Source: a virus
DNA length: 59,060 nt
Virus record (IMG/VR): IMGVR_UViG_3300030060_000739
Span: 1 to 59,060 of that record
Strand: one strand, 5' to 3'
Shown here one piece after another: positions 8,457 to 17,570 of this stretch. The position numbers and the translations under genes are program-made. The notes under the pieces were generated by a model. The model had not been told where the DNA came from. It searched no databases and saw only the letters and a list, made by a program, of their open reading frames with translations. Every line of letters begins with the position of its first letter. Position 1 is the stretch's first letter.

Positions 8457-11428
8457 TGGCTCAGGTAGTAGATTTAGATGCGTTGATAGACCAGTACGAA
8501 GCTGGGCTTCTGGCTCAGGCCGGTGCTAAACAAGCATCTCAACAGTCAGCAGCAGATATTGATTTACAAAAACTGACTGAGTTCGGTTATCAAAAACCAG
8601 ACTTAGGTTTTAATCCTAGTCAGTTCTCAGGTGTATCTGAGCTAATTGCTGACGACCTTTCTAGAAGAGAGGCTATACGCTCAGGTATTTTAGCGGATGA
8701 TCCGTATTTTATAGAGAGGTATTTACCTACAGCACCTGACAGAGTTAAAGCTGAATATACGGGTGTTGATTTTACTGGCGGTGCAGAGGGAGACTCTATA
8801 AGACAGATATCGTTTTTACCTTCTGATGTAGCTGCGAACCCGGACTATGTTCAGCGAGTTATACAGACTAATTACGCAGAGCTCTATGACATTCCTCGTA
8901 CATACGATTACAACGTCAGGGTAGAGCCTAATACAGGGGACATGATATTTAATGACCCCTTGAATAAAAATCAACCCACGGTCATCAATCCTCCTGGCAT
9001 AGATAAAGGTGACTTACTAGCATTCGCAGAACCGTTAGTGGCGGAGATAGGTTCAGGTATAGCTGGTGGTCTTGCTGGTGGAGTGATGACAGCAGGTTCA
9101 CCTGTCGGTATAGGTGCTGGTGCTGTAACTGCAGAAACTATAGCGTCATATGTCTGGAGGTTACAGAACCTAAACTATCTTGACGAGAAGGGTTATCTAC
9201 CAGAGGACTACGACATAAACTCAAGAGCTCTAAAAGATGCTGGTATGACAGCTCTGTTTAGTTTAGGTGGCGTAGGGCTGTTTAAATTAGCGAAGTTAGC
9301 TTTCGGGGCAACTAATCCTGGTAAAACTTTTCCGCTCAATGAACAAGAGTTTATAGAATCGTTTAATAAAGTGTCACAAGACGCATCAACTATGACTTCT
9401 CCTCAAGTGGTGATGGCTGGTAGGGAGCAGGGCGTAGATGTGATAAGAAGTCAACCAGAAGGTGCTGAGCAAGCTCTACGAACAGAAGCTGAAAAACCTG
9501 GACCACTTGGAGAAGCATTACGAGAAAGGTATGCCGCTCAAGAGGCAGAGGGCATAGCAGGTGTTCAAGCTCCTTTTGAAGCTCAACAGATCACTCGTGA
9601 TTTAGTGGGGGAGGAAACTGGCGCAGCAGCCAGATCTGTAAGAGGACAAGAACTAAGAAGTGTTGCTGAACAGGCGTTAGAAACCAGTCCAAGAATGCAA
9701 GAAGTTGAGCAACAGATAGTTGACCTAAACCTACGTTCTGACCAATTATTTCAGGACTTGACAGAAGGGTCGCTGGACCCTGCGACAGCTGGTGCTGGTA
9801 TACGGTCTGCGTTTCAACAGGCTAAAGATGGTGCTGCAGAATTAGTTGATGATGCTTATGATCAAGCAGCTACAGCAGCAGGTTTTAAGGGTAATGTCAA
9901 ACCTTATAACTACAGTCGGTTAGGTAAATCTGTCAAACGTATGGCTAATATCGTAAGACAGCAAGCCTTTCCTGATGCACGTGACGCAGCAAGACTACAG
10001 AATGTATTGACCTCTATAAAAAGTGGAGTCAATAAACCTCATAGTGTTTTTGTAAGAGACTTGAGTGAGTTACGTTCTATTATCAGGCAGCAACGAGAGC
10101 TAGGTAAGAACGTAGATGATTTAATTACAATACGTGACGACTTGCTCAAAGTGAGGAAAGACGCACTTAGAGAGAAAGGTGGACCGCAGGCTTTAGCAAA
10201 GTTTGAAGCTGCTGAGTCTGCCTACAGACAATTACAAGAAGACTTCAACAATAAAACTATAAAGAACATGTTGAAGCTACAGAGCATCAGTGCTGATAAG
10301 TATGCTCAAGGTGATAAACAGGCGTACGAGGGATTTACAAACTTCCTTAGGTCTAACATCACTCGTAGAGAAGATGGCACTCTAGACTCTCCAGAATTTA
10401 TAAATAAAGTTTTACTAGACCCTGAAAATATCACAGGTCTAGAATCTCTAAAAGCTGGGTTACGTGAAGAGTTCCTAAATAAAGTAGCTATACAAAAAGA
10501 TGGGGTGTTACAGCCTCGCTCTCCTGTTGCGTATCAAAACTTTATGAACCGTAACGGTAATATCCTACAGAAGTTTTTTACAGAAGATGAGATGGCTAAC
10601 TTCAGTAGTGCTGAATCATTCATAAATAATTTCCGTAAAGAGCAACTAGCTCTAGCAAGGACAAGAGATCAAATAGCTGGATCAACTAACTTAAGACCTA
10701 TAGCCGATAACTTAAATAAACCAGAGCTGATATTTAGTCAAACATGGAAGCCTGGAGAAGTTACGGCAACTAGAGAGCTGTACGATGCTGTAACAACACA
10801 CGGCAGTCAGGAGCTTTTTGATTCATACAAGGCAAACATATTTAAAGATTTTATACAGAAAACAGAAACAGCGGGGGTGGGAGGCAAAAGATCTTTCAGC
10901 GGAGACAAGATAGAAAATTATCTAGACAGCCATGGTGATGCGTTACAAGTCTGGTTTGGTAATGACTTCGTCAAGCAGCTGGGAGATATAGGTCAGAGGA
11001 TAAAACCATACGATAATGTAGGACTTGCTAAATTATCAGAAGACGACGCTTTTATACTGAACAGTTTAAACTCGTTAGCCCGTGCTTATGTCGGTTTATT
11101 TACGACTCCTGGTCGTGTTCTTACAGCTGTTAAAAGTATTTATGGTGGCGCATCTGCGCGTAGACAATTAGATTTACTCGCTAACCCAGATAAGTTGTAC
11201 AATACAATTATGTCAAACAGATGGCAGAGGAATCCTGTTTTACGAGGCACAGTGAGAGAGTTAGGCAGGTTGTTCTACAGAGAGGAAGTAGATCAGCCAG
11301 AACCAGAAGCTGAGGTAACTGCAGAAGAGTCCATGATTCTTGGTCCAGGGTTTCAGACTAATTTTAATAGAGGTGGGCATGTAGTTAAAAACCTAAGCCC
11401 ACTTAAATATGACTTCGGGAGAGGGTAA
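8456..11428 (+). CDS. Giant internal virion protein with C-terminal PLKY motif
   Basis: A 990-residue protein. Residues about 190-235 are a glycine/alanine-rich hydrophobic segment (IGSGIAGGLAGGVMTAG) and about 260-285 a second one, both candidates for membrane insertion. The middle (about 400-800) is charged and helical, typical of coiled-coil structure. The C-terminus has RGGHVVKNLSPLKYDFGRG, with PLKY at residues 982-985. The same PLKY tail ends the next gene and occurs twice in the protein at 34671. A role as an ejection or inner-core protein is inferred; no lytic transglycosylase motif was found. Confidence 0.6.
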   Translation: MAQVVDLDALIDQYEAGLLAQAGAKQASQQSAADIDLQKLTEFGYQKPDLGFNPSQFSGVSELIADDLSRREAIRSGILADDPYFIERYLPTAPDRVKAEYTGVDFTGGAEGDSIRQISFLPSDVAANPDYVQRVIQTNYAELYDIPRTYDYNVRVEPNTGDMIFNDPLNKNQPTVINPPGIDKGDLLAFAEPLVAEIGSGIAGGLAGGVMTAGSPVGIGAGAVTAETIASYVWRLQNLNYLDEKGYLPEDYDINSRALKDAGMTALFSLGGVGLFKLAKLAFGATNPGKTFPLNEQEFIESFNKVSQDASTMTSPQVVMAGREQGVDVIRSQPEGAEQALRTEAEKPGPLGEALRERYAAQEAEGIAGVQAPFEAQQITRDLVGEETGAAARSVRGQELRSVAEQALETSPRMQEVEQQIVDLNLRSDQLFQDLTEGSLDPATAGAGIRSAFQQAKDGAAELVDDAYDQAATAAGFKGNVKPYNYSRLGKSVKRMANIVRQQAFPDARDAARLQNVLTSIKSGVNKPHSVFVRDLSELRSIIRQQRELGKNVDDLITIRDDLLKVRKDALREKGGPQALAKFEAAESAYRQLQEDFNNKTIKNMLKLQSISADKYAQGDKQAYEGFTNFLRSNITRREDGTLDSPEFINKVLLDPENITGLESLKAGLREEFLNKVAIQKDGVLQPRSPVAYQNFMNRNGNILQKFFTEDEMANFSSAESFINNFRKEQLALARTRDQIAGSTNLRPIADNLNKPELIFSQTWKPGEVTATRELYDAVTTHGSQELFDSYKANIFKDFIQKTETAGVGGKRSFSGDKIENYLDSHGDALQVWFGNDFVKQLGDIGQRIKPYDNVGLAKLSEDDAFILNSLNSLARAYVGLFTTPGRVLTAVKSIYGGASARRQLDLLANPDKLYNTIMSNRWQRNPVLRGTVRELGRLFYREEVDQPEPEAEVTAEESMILGPGFQTNFNRGGHVVKNLSPLKYDFGRG

Positions 11429-11430
11429 AG

Positions 11431-12768
11431 ATGCAACGTAGAGTGCTTTCACCTAACATACGAGATGACGCTAGCACACCATCTATCGTGCAGACTGCTG
11501 GTTCACCACTCACTAATCGCGCTGCTATGTTATACAACAGAGGGCCACAATATCAAGGTGGGTTACGCTCGTTAGTTGCTCCCCCTAGAACACCTGTAGG
11601 TGGCCAAGGCGACATGCAGAAACTGATGGACATGCAGCGAGAAACATACAGAAATTTTCTAACTCAAAACCAAGCAGCTGCACCTGTAACAGGCACAGGC
11701 ACAACGACTGGTCCAGTAGTTGCTACAGATCCGTTACCTGGAGCTGGTGGCACAGTGACTATGCCTAAAGATTCAGACTTTGGAATAGGTGGAACAGCTA
11801 ATACACGAGCCGGAGGAAGGGGCGGTGCACCTATGGGGGACTATGCCGGTGGGTCTGTTCCTCTGGATAATACTTTTGTATCTGAAATAGGTCAGAATCC
11901 AGGTGAACCCGGAATGTTGATTGGTGATATGGAGGGTGGTGTGATTGCACCCTCTGTTGTCATACCTGATCCAGGTCCAGCATCCACTGTAGATATGCCT
12001 AGAAACAGGTTTGATGAACCACCTGTTCCTACTGGTATAGCTAGCATACCCACACCCATGGACGATGGTTTTTATGATGAAGACCTTCCGACTATAGATA
12101 CTGGCTTTGGCATGGTTGATTTAAATTTTGTTCCGGGCATTAATACAAACATACAACCAGAAGACATAGATATGGAAGCTATAGTAGAAGCTGCACAAGC
12201 TGCTGCTCCTGAGCTTCCTGGACCGGAAGAATTTATTCGACCGCCTGAACCACCTCCACCGGCTGAAGTTCCTTTGATGCCTGTATCCGTAGGAAGACCA
12301 CCGGCAGATTCTTTACCGCCGATGCCTCCTCCACCAGTGAGGCCACCGTTACCACCGCCACCGCCACCGCCTCCACCACCCGCACCTCCAGCAGCGATGC
12401 CTGGACCATCAGCCATGGACTTTCCGGAAGACGTATCAGACAGGATAGGTGTTAATCTACCACCAGATAGACAGTTTGGGCCAAGTTTACCAGCCACAGG
12501 TGGACTAGGAGCTTTTGAAGATATGTCAATACCAACTCAAGAAGAGTTAGATGTATTGATAAATAATGCCATCGCTAATATGGACATACCAACTATAGGT
12601 ATAGGAGCACCTCCGACACTGCTACCTACAGAAGTACCCACATTTATGCCTAAGACTCCTAGAGGTAGAAGACCTCGAGATTTACCACCTGGAAGATTCC
12701 CTCCTCCGGGACTTAATTTAGGGGGAGTGGTTGAGCGTGTGCAGCGTATGATGCCTCTTAAATACTAA
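11431..12768 (+). CDS. Proline-rich virion-type protein ending in MMPLKY
   Basis: A 445-residue protein of low complexity. Residues about 265-335 are very proline-rich, including an uninterrupted run of nine or more Pro (about 12355-12380). It has little predicted globular structure and ends with RVQRMMPLKY followed directly by the stop. It starts three bases after the stop of the previous PLKY-bearing protein. It may be an extended linker or assembly factor for the inner-core proteins. Its stop overlaps the stop of the leftward helicase by four bases. Confidence 0.6.
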   Translation: MQRRVLSPNIRDDASTPSIVQTAGSPLTNRAAMLYNRGPQYQGGLRSLVAPPRTPVGGQGDMQKLMDMQRETYRNFLTQNQAAAPVTGTGTTTGPVVATDPLPGAGGTVTMPKDSDFGIGGTANTRAGGRGGAPMGDYAGGSVPLDNTFVSEIGQNPGEPGMLIGDMEGGVIAPSVVIPDPGPASTVDMPRNRFDEPPVPTGIASIPTPMDDGFYDEDLPTIDTGFGMVDLNFVPGINTNIQPEDIDMEAIVEAAQAAAPELPGPEEFIRPPEPPPPAEVPLMPVSVGRPPADSLPPMPPPPVRPPLPPPPPPPPPPAPPAAMPGPSAMDFPEDVSDRIGVNLPPDRQFGPSLPATGGLGAFEDMSIPTQEELDVLINNAIANMDIPTIGIGAPPTLLPTEVPTFMPKTPRGRRPRDLPPGRFPPPGLNLGGVVERVQRMMPLKY

Positions 12769-14207
12769 AGTAACCAATCTTTCCAGCGTTCTTCACCTAA
12801 CACTGTTTGAGCTATATTCTGTTTCTGTCGTAGCGACTTAACTATCTTTTCATCTACTGTGCGCTCGCAGACTATATCTATATAAGTCACTTTATTAGTT
12901 TGACCTATACGGTGCGCTCTGTCCTCAGACTGCAGCCGTTTTTCTAAGTCATAATTATTTGAGTAGTACACTACGGTGCTAGCAGCCGTGAGAGTTATGC
13001 CGTATCCTCCTGTCTGTGTGTTACCTACAAAGAATCTTAGGGGATCTTGTTTATCTTGAAATTTATCAATCACCTCAGCTCGTCGCTCTTGGCCTATGTC
13101 ACCATAATATGTGCCTACAGATTCTTCACCATATATTCTTTCTAGCTCAGACTGTATCTTTTCTATGTCGTGTCGGTAGTTAGCCCAGATAATGACTTTA
13201 CCGTCAGTTTCTTCTAGTATGTCCAGTAACTCAGTTAGTCTTTGATTAGGTAACTCAGTAAGCCCACCGCCATCAAGACCAACAAAGCCACAAGATATTT
13301 GATGTAACCTGATTATCTGTGTAATTAAATGCGTGATTGTAACAGTGCCTTTACTTAAAGAAGCCTTCGCCTCTTTTTGTATTTGTTTATAGACACGTTT
13401 CTGCTCTTCTGACATCTCTATTGTACGTTTGAGATAGACTTTATCAGGTAAGTCTAGACAGTCTTTTTTAAGTACCCTGTAGCTAAATTTAAGGAGGCTC
13501 TGGTTTAGTTCCGTAAGGTTCTTATACCCTACTACCTGTTTATACGTTCTACCGCTTGCAGTCTTTTCTACTAAGTTAGCGTATCGCGCCCTGAACCCGA
13601 AGTAACTGCTAAAACCCAGTAGTGCGGGATCTAAAAAGTACGCCTGACTATATAAGTCAAGTGGGCTTTTAGTTACAGGAGAGCCTGTCAGTATCCTTTT
13701 ATAGTGTGCATATTTACCCAGCCTTACAGCGTTCTCAGTTCTTTTAGCTTTATGGTTTTTGATAGTTGTGCTTTCATCTATTATAAACATGGCTCTTCTT
13801 TTAAATAAGAAGTCCGTCACGAACCGTGTACCCTTTTTCGTGCTCATAGCTTCTACGTTCATAACAAGTATGTTGAGCCTATCATCTTCTTGAAACAGAG
13901 TCTTGAGATTATCTAAATTTTTCTGGCTGGTTAAGTTAGACCACTTTACAGTATGGTGATTTATCTCATCTGGTGTATGAGTCGGTATCTCTTTACTGAA
14001 CCAAGTATCGTACACACCTTTAGGTGCAAGTATCAATACACCATTTATTAAGTCCTGTCTATACAGGTGTACAAAGTTATCAATCACAACTTTTGACTTA
14101 CCGCACCCCATCTCCATGAACAGGGCAAACTGTTTTTTATCTACACAAACCTCTAAAGCATCTCTTTGATGTTCGTACGGCTGTGTTTTAAACAAGAAGT
14201 CAGTCAT
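12765..14207 (-). CDS. SNF2-type superfamily 2 DNA helicase/translocase
   Basis: A 480-residue ATPase with both RecA-like lobes. Walker A is MEMGCGKSK (residues 31-39, Lys37), the DEAH-type box is DEST (144-147), and motif VI is SEDRAHRIGQ (about 427-436), whose RAHRIGQ is the SNF2 signature. It has little beyond the motor core. A role in remodelling replication or recombination intermediates is inferred. It belongs to the only leftward operon, meets the proline-rich gene tail to tail, and follows a 44-codon gene that overlaps its start by eight bases. Confidence 0.92.
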   Translation of the reverse strand: MTDFLFKTQPYEHQRDALEVCVDKKQFALFMEMGCGKSKVVIDNFVHLYRQDLINGVLILAPKGVYDTWFSKEIPTHTPDEINHHTVKWSNLTSQKNLDNLKTLFQEDDRLNILVMNVEAMSTKKGTRFVTDFLFKRRAMFIIDESTTIKNHKAKRTENAVRLGKYAHYKRILTGSPVTKSPLDLYSQAYFLDPALLGFSSYFGFRARYANLVEKTASGRTYKQVVGYKNLTELNQSLLKFSYRVLKKDCLDLPDKVYLKRTIEMSEEQKRVYKQIQKEAKASLSKGTVTITHLITQIIRLHQISCGFVGLDGGGLTELPNQRLTELLDILEETDGKVIIWANYRHDIEKIQSELERIYGEESVGTYYGDIGQERRAEVIDKFQDKQDPLRFFVGNTQTGGYGITLTAASTVVYYSNNYDLEKRLQSEDRAHRIGQTNKVTYIDIVCERTVDEKIVKSLRQKQNIAQTVLGEERWKDWLL

Positions 14208-14334
14208 CAGTCAAATACTTGAGTAGATCTTTCAACCGAGGCTCCCAGTTATAGTCATAGTCCTCATCATCAGCAAGCCTGTCGCTAAGTTCTATTATGA
14301 GATTTTTATATCTCTCTTTAGCTGTGTTGTCCAT
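14200..14334 (-). CDS. 44-residue acidic protein upstream of the SNF2 helicase
   Basis: Reading leftward from ATG at 14334 gives a 44-residue frame, stop at 14202-14200. The sequence starts MDNTAKERYKNLIIELSDRL and continues with an acidic stretch (ADDEDYDYN) and a Trp-Glu-Pro. It is too short for most gene finders. The eight-base overlap with the helicase start supports translational coupling, though no strong ribosome site lies before the ATG. It could be a partner of the helicase. The function is unknown. Confidence 0.55.
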   Translation of the reverse strand: MDNTAKERYKNLIIELSDRLADDEDYDYNWEPRLKDLLKYLTDD

Positions 14335-14691
14335 AATAGCGTTTCTATATAAATACGGGGATAGTATTAAGTACAGGCTTTAAAATTAGTATACATGTTT
14401 TAGCATAATTAGCAGGTAATAGCCAATACCCCTCTAATATTCTTGTCAATAGCCTCAGAAGACATTGTTTTAGCTTCAGTTTTATGTCAAACCTATTGAC
14501 CTATTAGTAATTAGGTTTTATTTAGCAGGTATGCTTACTTGATTTTTATTTCTCCTTATAATAGATAGGGTAGTAGTAGGTTGTGGCGGTGCTGCCTCAA
14601 GTCTTCCCCAGACACACCGCTTTCTCTTACTTGCTAAGTTTTTAGTTTACCCAAACATACTGTAAGGGTAAAAGTAATGTCCGGAGGAAAA
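14335..14691. promoter_or_regulatory. Divergent intergenic region between leftward helicase operon and rightward replication genes
   Basis: No gene of useful length fits in this 340-bp AT-rich region. A perfect TATAAT lies at 14557-14562, with a weak TTACTT at 14535-14540 (16-bp spacing), pointing right at the replication genes. An alternative TTGACC at 14496-14501 has only a poor -10 at 17 bp. Further right, GCGGTG near 14586 can pair with CACCGC near 14615. The leftward promoter was not identified. By position this is the switch between the two transcription directions. Confidence 0.45.
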
Positions 14692-15240
14692 ATGTCAATA
14701 TTAGAAAAAATGCAGGAGGATAGTGCCCCCGACGTAAAAGTCGATGACCTATCAAATATCAGTGAGCTGGCTAGACAGCTAGAAGAGGTGGAGGATAAAA
14801 TAAGATTAGAGGAGGAGGTACTGAGTGAGCTTAAAAACGAAAGGAAAAAGCTCAGTGAGGGACTTCTACCTGATGCGCTACAGGAGTCTGGTCTCAGTGA
14901 GATTAAGTTAGCTAACGGCACTACCTTGTCCGTCAGTACATACTACAGCGCAAAGATCACGGATGATAATAAAGATGCCGCATATAAGTGGTTAGTGGAT
15001 AATAACTTAGGCGATATCATCAAAAATACAGTGACGGCAAACTTCAGTAGAACAGAAGATGCCCGAGCTACCAAACTCATGGCTCAGCTTGAAGGGGAAG
15101 GACACGACCTCGTTCAAAAGAAGTGGGTAGAACCCATGACTTTAAAAGCTACAGTCAAGGAGCAGGTGGAGAGGGGTGTAGACCTGCCCCTCGATACCTT
15201 TAATGTGTTTATAGGTCATAAAATAAAGGTAAAAAAATGA
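14692..15240 (+). CDS. Unassigned replication-region protein with N-terminal coiled coil
   Basis: ATG at 14692 is preferred because GGAGG at 14683-14687 is just upstream; an in-frame ATG at 14677 would add five residues. The 182-residue protein begins with an acidic coiled coil (about residues 20-60) followed by a mixed domain (SGLSEIKLANGTTLSV onward) and a basic tail. I do not recognise the family. It is the first gene of the rightward DNA-metabolism run and overlaps the next gene by an ATGA. A role with the next gene in DNA replication or recombination is inferred only from position. Confidence 0.65.
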   Translation: MSILEKMQEDSAPDVKVDDLSNISELARQLEEVEDKIRLEEEVLSELKNERKKLSEGLLPDALQESGLSEIKLANGTTLSVSTYYSAKITDDNKDAAYKWLVDNNLGDIIKNTVTANFSRTEDARATKLMAQLEGEGHDLVQKKWVEPMTLKATVKEQVERGVDLPLDTFNVFIGHKIKVKK

Positions 15241-16010
15241 GTAATGAAAAAAGTGAAAAAGGCGAAGTAACAGAGAAAAAATCTACAGAAGTTGCTGTAC
15301 CTAGTTTCTTTGAGGAGGACGCTGGTTCTGGCTTTGAGCACGTAACAGCGGAAGACCTAACTGTACCTAGACTCAAAATACTACAAGCTCTCAGTCCCGA
15401 GGTCAACCGAGCGGACGGTAAGTATGTAGAAGGAGCTGTGGCTGGAGATATCTTCAACACAGTTACGAGAGCCGTGTACAGTGTGGAGGATGGTTGTGTG
15501 GTTATACCGGCTACCTATAAACGTATGTTTTTAGAGTGGCAACCGAGGGATAGTGGCGGAGGATTAGTAAATCAGTACGCAGATGCTGAGATACTCAAGT
15601 CTACTACTAAAAACGCCATCGGTCAAGATGTATTAGATAATGGTAACTACATTCAAACCAGTGCTACTCACTACGGTATAGTAGTTGATGATGACGGTGC
15701 TACGAGCACAGTTATGATACCGATGTCCGGCACTCAACTCAAAAAGTCGAGGGCTTGGAACTCTGTCATGGCGAGTCTCAAAGTGCCTGGCATAAAGGGT
15801 GGCGTATACACCCCACCGCCCTATAGCCATAAGTATCTACTGAAAACTGTGCCTGAGTCAAACGATAAGGGTAATTGGTTCGGCTGGAGCATATCCCTTT
15901 TATCCCAGCTAACCGAGAAGGACTTAATCCTGTATGAGGCTGCTAAAGAGTTTAGTAAAAGCATCAGCTTTGAAAACAGCTTTAGTGCTGATACGGAGGA
16001 GGTTCTTTAA
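15237..16010 (+). CDS. Unassigned conserved-type phage protein, possibly ssDNA-binding
   Basis: A 257-residue protein with an acidic N-terminal tail, then VPRLKILQALSPEVN (about 44-58) and FLEWQPRDSGGG (about 97-109). This pattern of 'P-x-L-x-LLQ...SPEV...EW-x-PRD' is one I associate with phage replication-region proteins of unproven function. The acidic C-terminus ends with an EEVL tail, as in phage single-strand-binding proteins. ATGA overlap with the previous gene supports joint function. The ssDNA-binding role is a guess from context and tail charge. Confidence 0.6.
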   Translation: MSNEKSEKGEVTEKKSTEVAVPSFFEEDAGSGFEHVTAEDLTVPRLKILQALSPEVNRADGKYVEGAVAGDIFNTVTRAVYSVEDGCVVIPATYKRMFLEWQPRDSGGGLVNQYADAEILKSTTKNAIGQDVLDNGNYIQTSATHYGIVVDDDGATSTVMIPMSGTQLKKSRAWNSVMASLKVPGIKGGVYTPPPYSHKYLLKTVPESNDKGNWFGWSISLLSQLTEKDLILYEAAKEFSKSISFENSFSADTEEVL

Positions 16011-16021
16011 CCAGTAGGGTA

Positions 16022-16045
16022 TGGGTGGGGGTAAAACCCCACCCA
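16022..16045 (+). promoter_or_regulatory. Perfect 9-bp GC-rich hairpin in the primase leader
   Basis: TGGGTGGGG at 16022-16030 pairs perfectly with CCCCACCCA at 16037-16045 around a six-base loop. No T-run follows, so it is not a standard terminator. It ends six bases before the GGAG (16051-16054) that serves the TTG start of the primase at 16062. It could protect mRNA, mark a processing site or limit primase translation. Confidence 0.75.
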
Positions 16046-16061
16046 CTTATGGAGTATTTCA

Positions 16062-17570
16062 TTGGAGATAGCCGAAAAACTACATGATATTTTTCATGGC
16101 TCGGATCGAGCTCATGGAAGTTTCACGGTAGAAAATGGTTCTCTAGGAAAAAAGACACAAGGTAAAGCTAAAACAATCAAAACTGCCGGAGCCAGTATTC
16201 AACACTGGGAGGACCATCTGACAGGTAAAGAGGGTCTGGGTGTTATTCCTATCGACGAAGATAATCTAGTAAAGTGGGGTGCCATTGATATTGATGTGTA
16301 CTCTCTAGATTTAGTAAAGCTGGTTCAAAAGATAGAAGAATTTAAACTGCCTCTCGTAGTGTGTAGAAGTAAGAGTGGCGGTGCTCATGTGTTTTGTTTC
16401 TTGAAGGAGACTGTTTCTGCAGGAGACATGCAAGATAAACTTAGAGAAATTTCTGCCGGTCTAGGATATGGGGGAGTAGAGATATTTCCTAAGCAGAGAG
16501 AGGTATTGGTGGAGAGGGGGGATATTGGCTCGTGGCTCAATATGCCTTACTTTGAGGGAGATGATTCAATGCGTTACGGTTTTGATACCAAAGGTAACGC
16601 ATTAAAACTAGAAGAGTTTGTTCCGTTTGTAGAGAGTCGTTCTATAAGTCACACAGACTTAATAGAACTGGAGGTTCCTGTCATAGATGATATGGTGGAG
16701 GGACCACCGTGTCTACAAGTTTTACTACAACAAGGGTTCCCTGAAGGTACAAGAAATAATGGTCTGTTTAATGTGGGGGTGTACCTTAAAAAGTCAGACC
16801 CTGAGAACTGGGATGCAGAAATAGAGGAGTATAATCGTAAGTATGTTCACCCTCCTCTACCGGCTCAGGAAGTCATAACTCTTATAAGTACACTTAAAAA
16901 GAAAGAATATAATTATAAGTGTAGCGATGAACCTATCAGATCTTATTGTAATGTGGCTAAGTGTCGTGGTTGTAAATTTGGTATTGGGGGGAGTAACTCT
17001 GCTCCTACATTTTCTAGCTTATCTAAATTAGACACAAAACCACCACTCTGGTTCTTATCTATTAACGATAAACGTCTTGAGTTAACTACAGAACAGCTCC
17101 AGAATCAGCTTAAATTTCAGCGTGCATCAATGGAGGTACTGAATATTATGCCCCCTCGCATGAACGATAGGTCGTGGCAGACTTTGATACAAAGTTTGAT
17201 GGATAACGGCATGGAAATAATAGAGGTCAGTGAAGACGTCACTATTGAGGGCCAGTTCATGGAGTTACTTGAGTCTTTCTGTACTGACATGGCTCAAGCA
17301 AATACTAGAGAGGAAATTTTACTGGGTAAACCTTACACTGAAGAAGGTAAAACTTATTTTAGGATCAAAGACCTAAAAGAATATTTAGTCAAACACAGGT
17401 TCACCGACATGGAGACTAACCGTGTAGCTTCTAAACTCCGTGACTTAAACGCAAAGCATAAGTTCTGGAACATTAAGGGTCGCGGTACAAACGTCTGGTA
17501 TATCGATGAGTTTGAGTACGATGATAGTAGAGGATTAGATACCCAAGACTTTGAGGATAAGGGCATATAA
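16062..17570 (+). CDS. Archaeo-eukaryotic-type primase (TOTE-like AEP domain)
   Basis: A 502-residue primase that would make primers for the phage polymerase. The AEP active site is visible: motif I IDIDVY with Asp76/Asp78, motif II SKSGGAHVF with His109, and motif III VEIFPK with Glu140. A later Cys cluster (about residues 287-305, C...C...C..C in SYCNVAKCRGCKFG) could bind zinc or iron-sulphur. TTG at 16062 is the start used here: GGAG lies seven bases upstream and no in-frame ATG or GTG occurs before the catalytic domain. The stop overlaps the helicase start (TAATG). Confidence 0.85.
   Translation: MEIAEKLHDIFHGSDRAHGSFTVENGSLGKKTQGKAKTIKTAGASIQHWEDHLTGKEGLGVIPIDEDNLVKWGAIDIDVYSLDLVKLVQKIEEFKLPLVVCRSKSGGAHVFCFLKETVSAGDMQDKLREISAGLGYGGVEIFPKQREVLVERGDIGSWLNMPYFEGDDSMRYGFDTKGNALKLEEFVPFVESRSISHTDLIELEVPVIDDMVEGPPCLQVLLQQGFPEGTRNNGLFNVGVYLKKSDPENWDAEIEEYNRKYVHPPLPAQEVITLISTLKKKEYNYKCSDEPIRSYCNVAKCRGCKFGIGGSNSAPTFSSLSKLDTKPPLWFLSINDKRLELTTEQLQNQLKFQRASMEVLNIMPPRMNDRSWQTLIQSLMDNGMEIIEVSEDVTIEGQFMELLESFCTDMAQANTREEILLGKPYTEEGKTYFRIKDLKEYLVKHRFTDMETNRVASKLRDLNAKHKFWNIKGRGTNVWYIDEFEYDDSRGLDTQDFEDKGI

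Noticed and set aside
12072-12497. 141-residue leftward frame, Gly-rich
   Set aside because: It is the antisense of the proline-rich gene; poly-Pro codons read backwards give poly-Gly.
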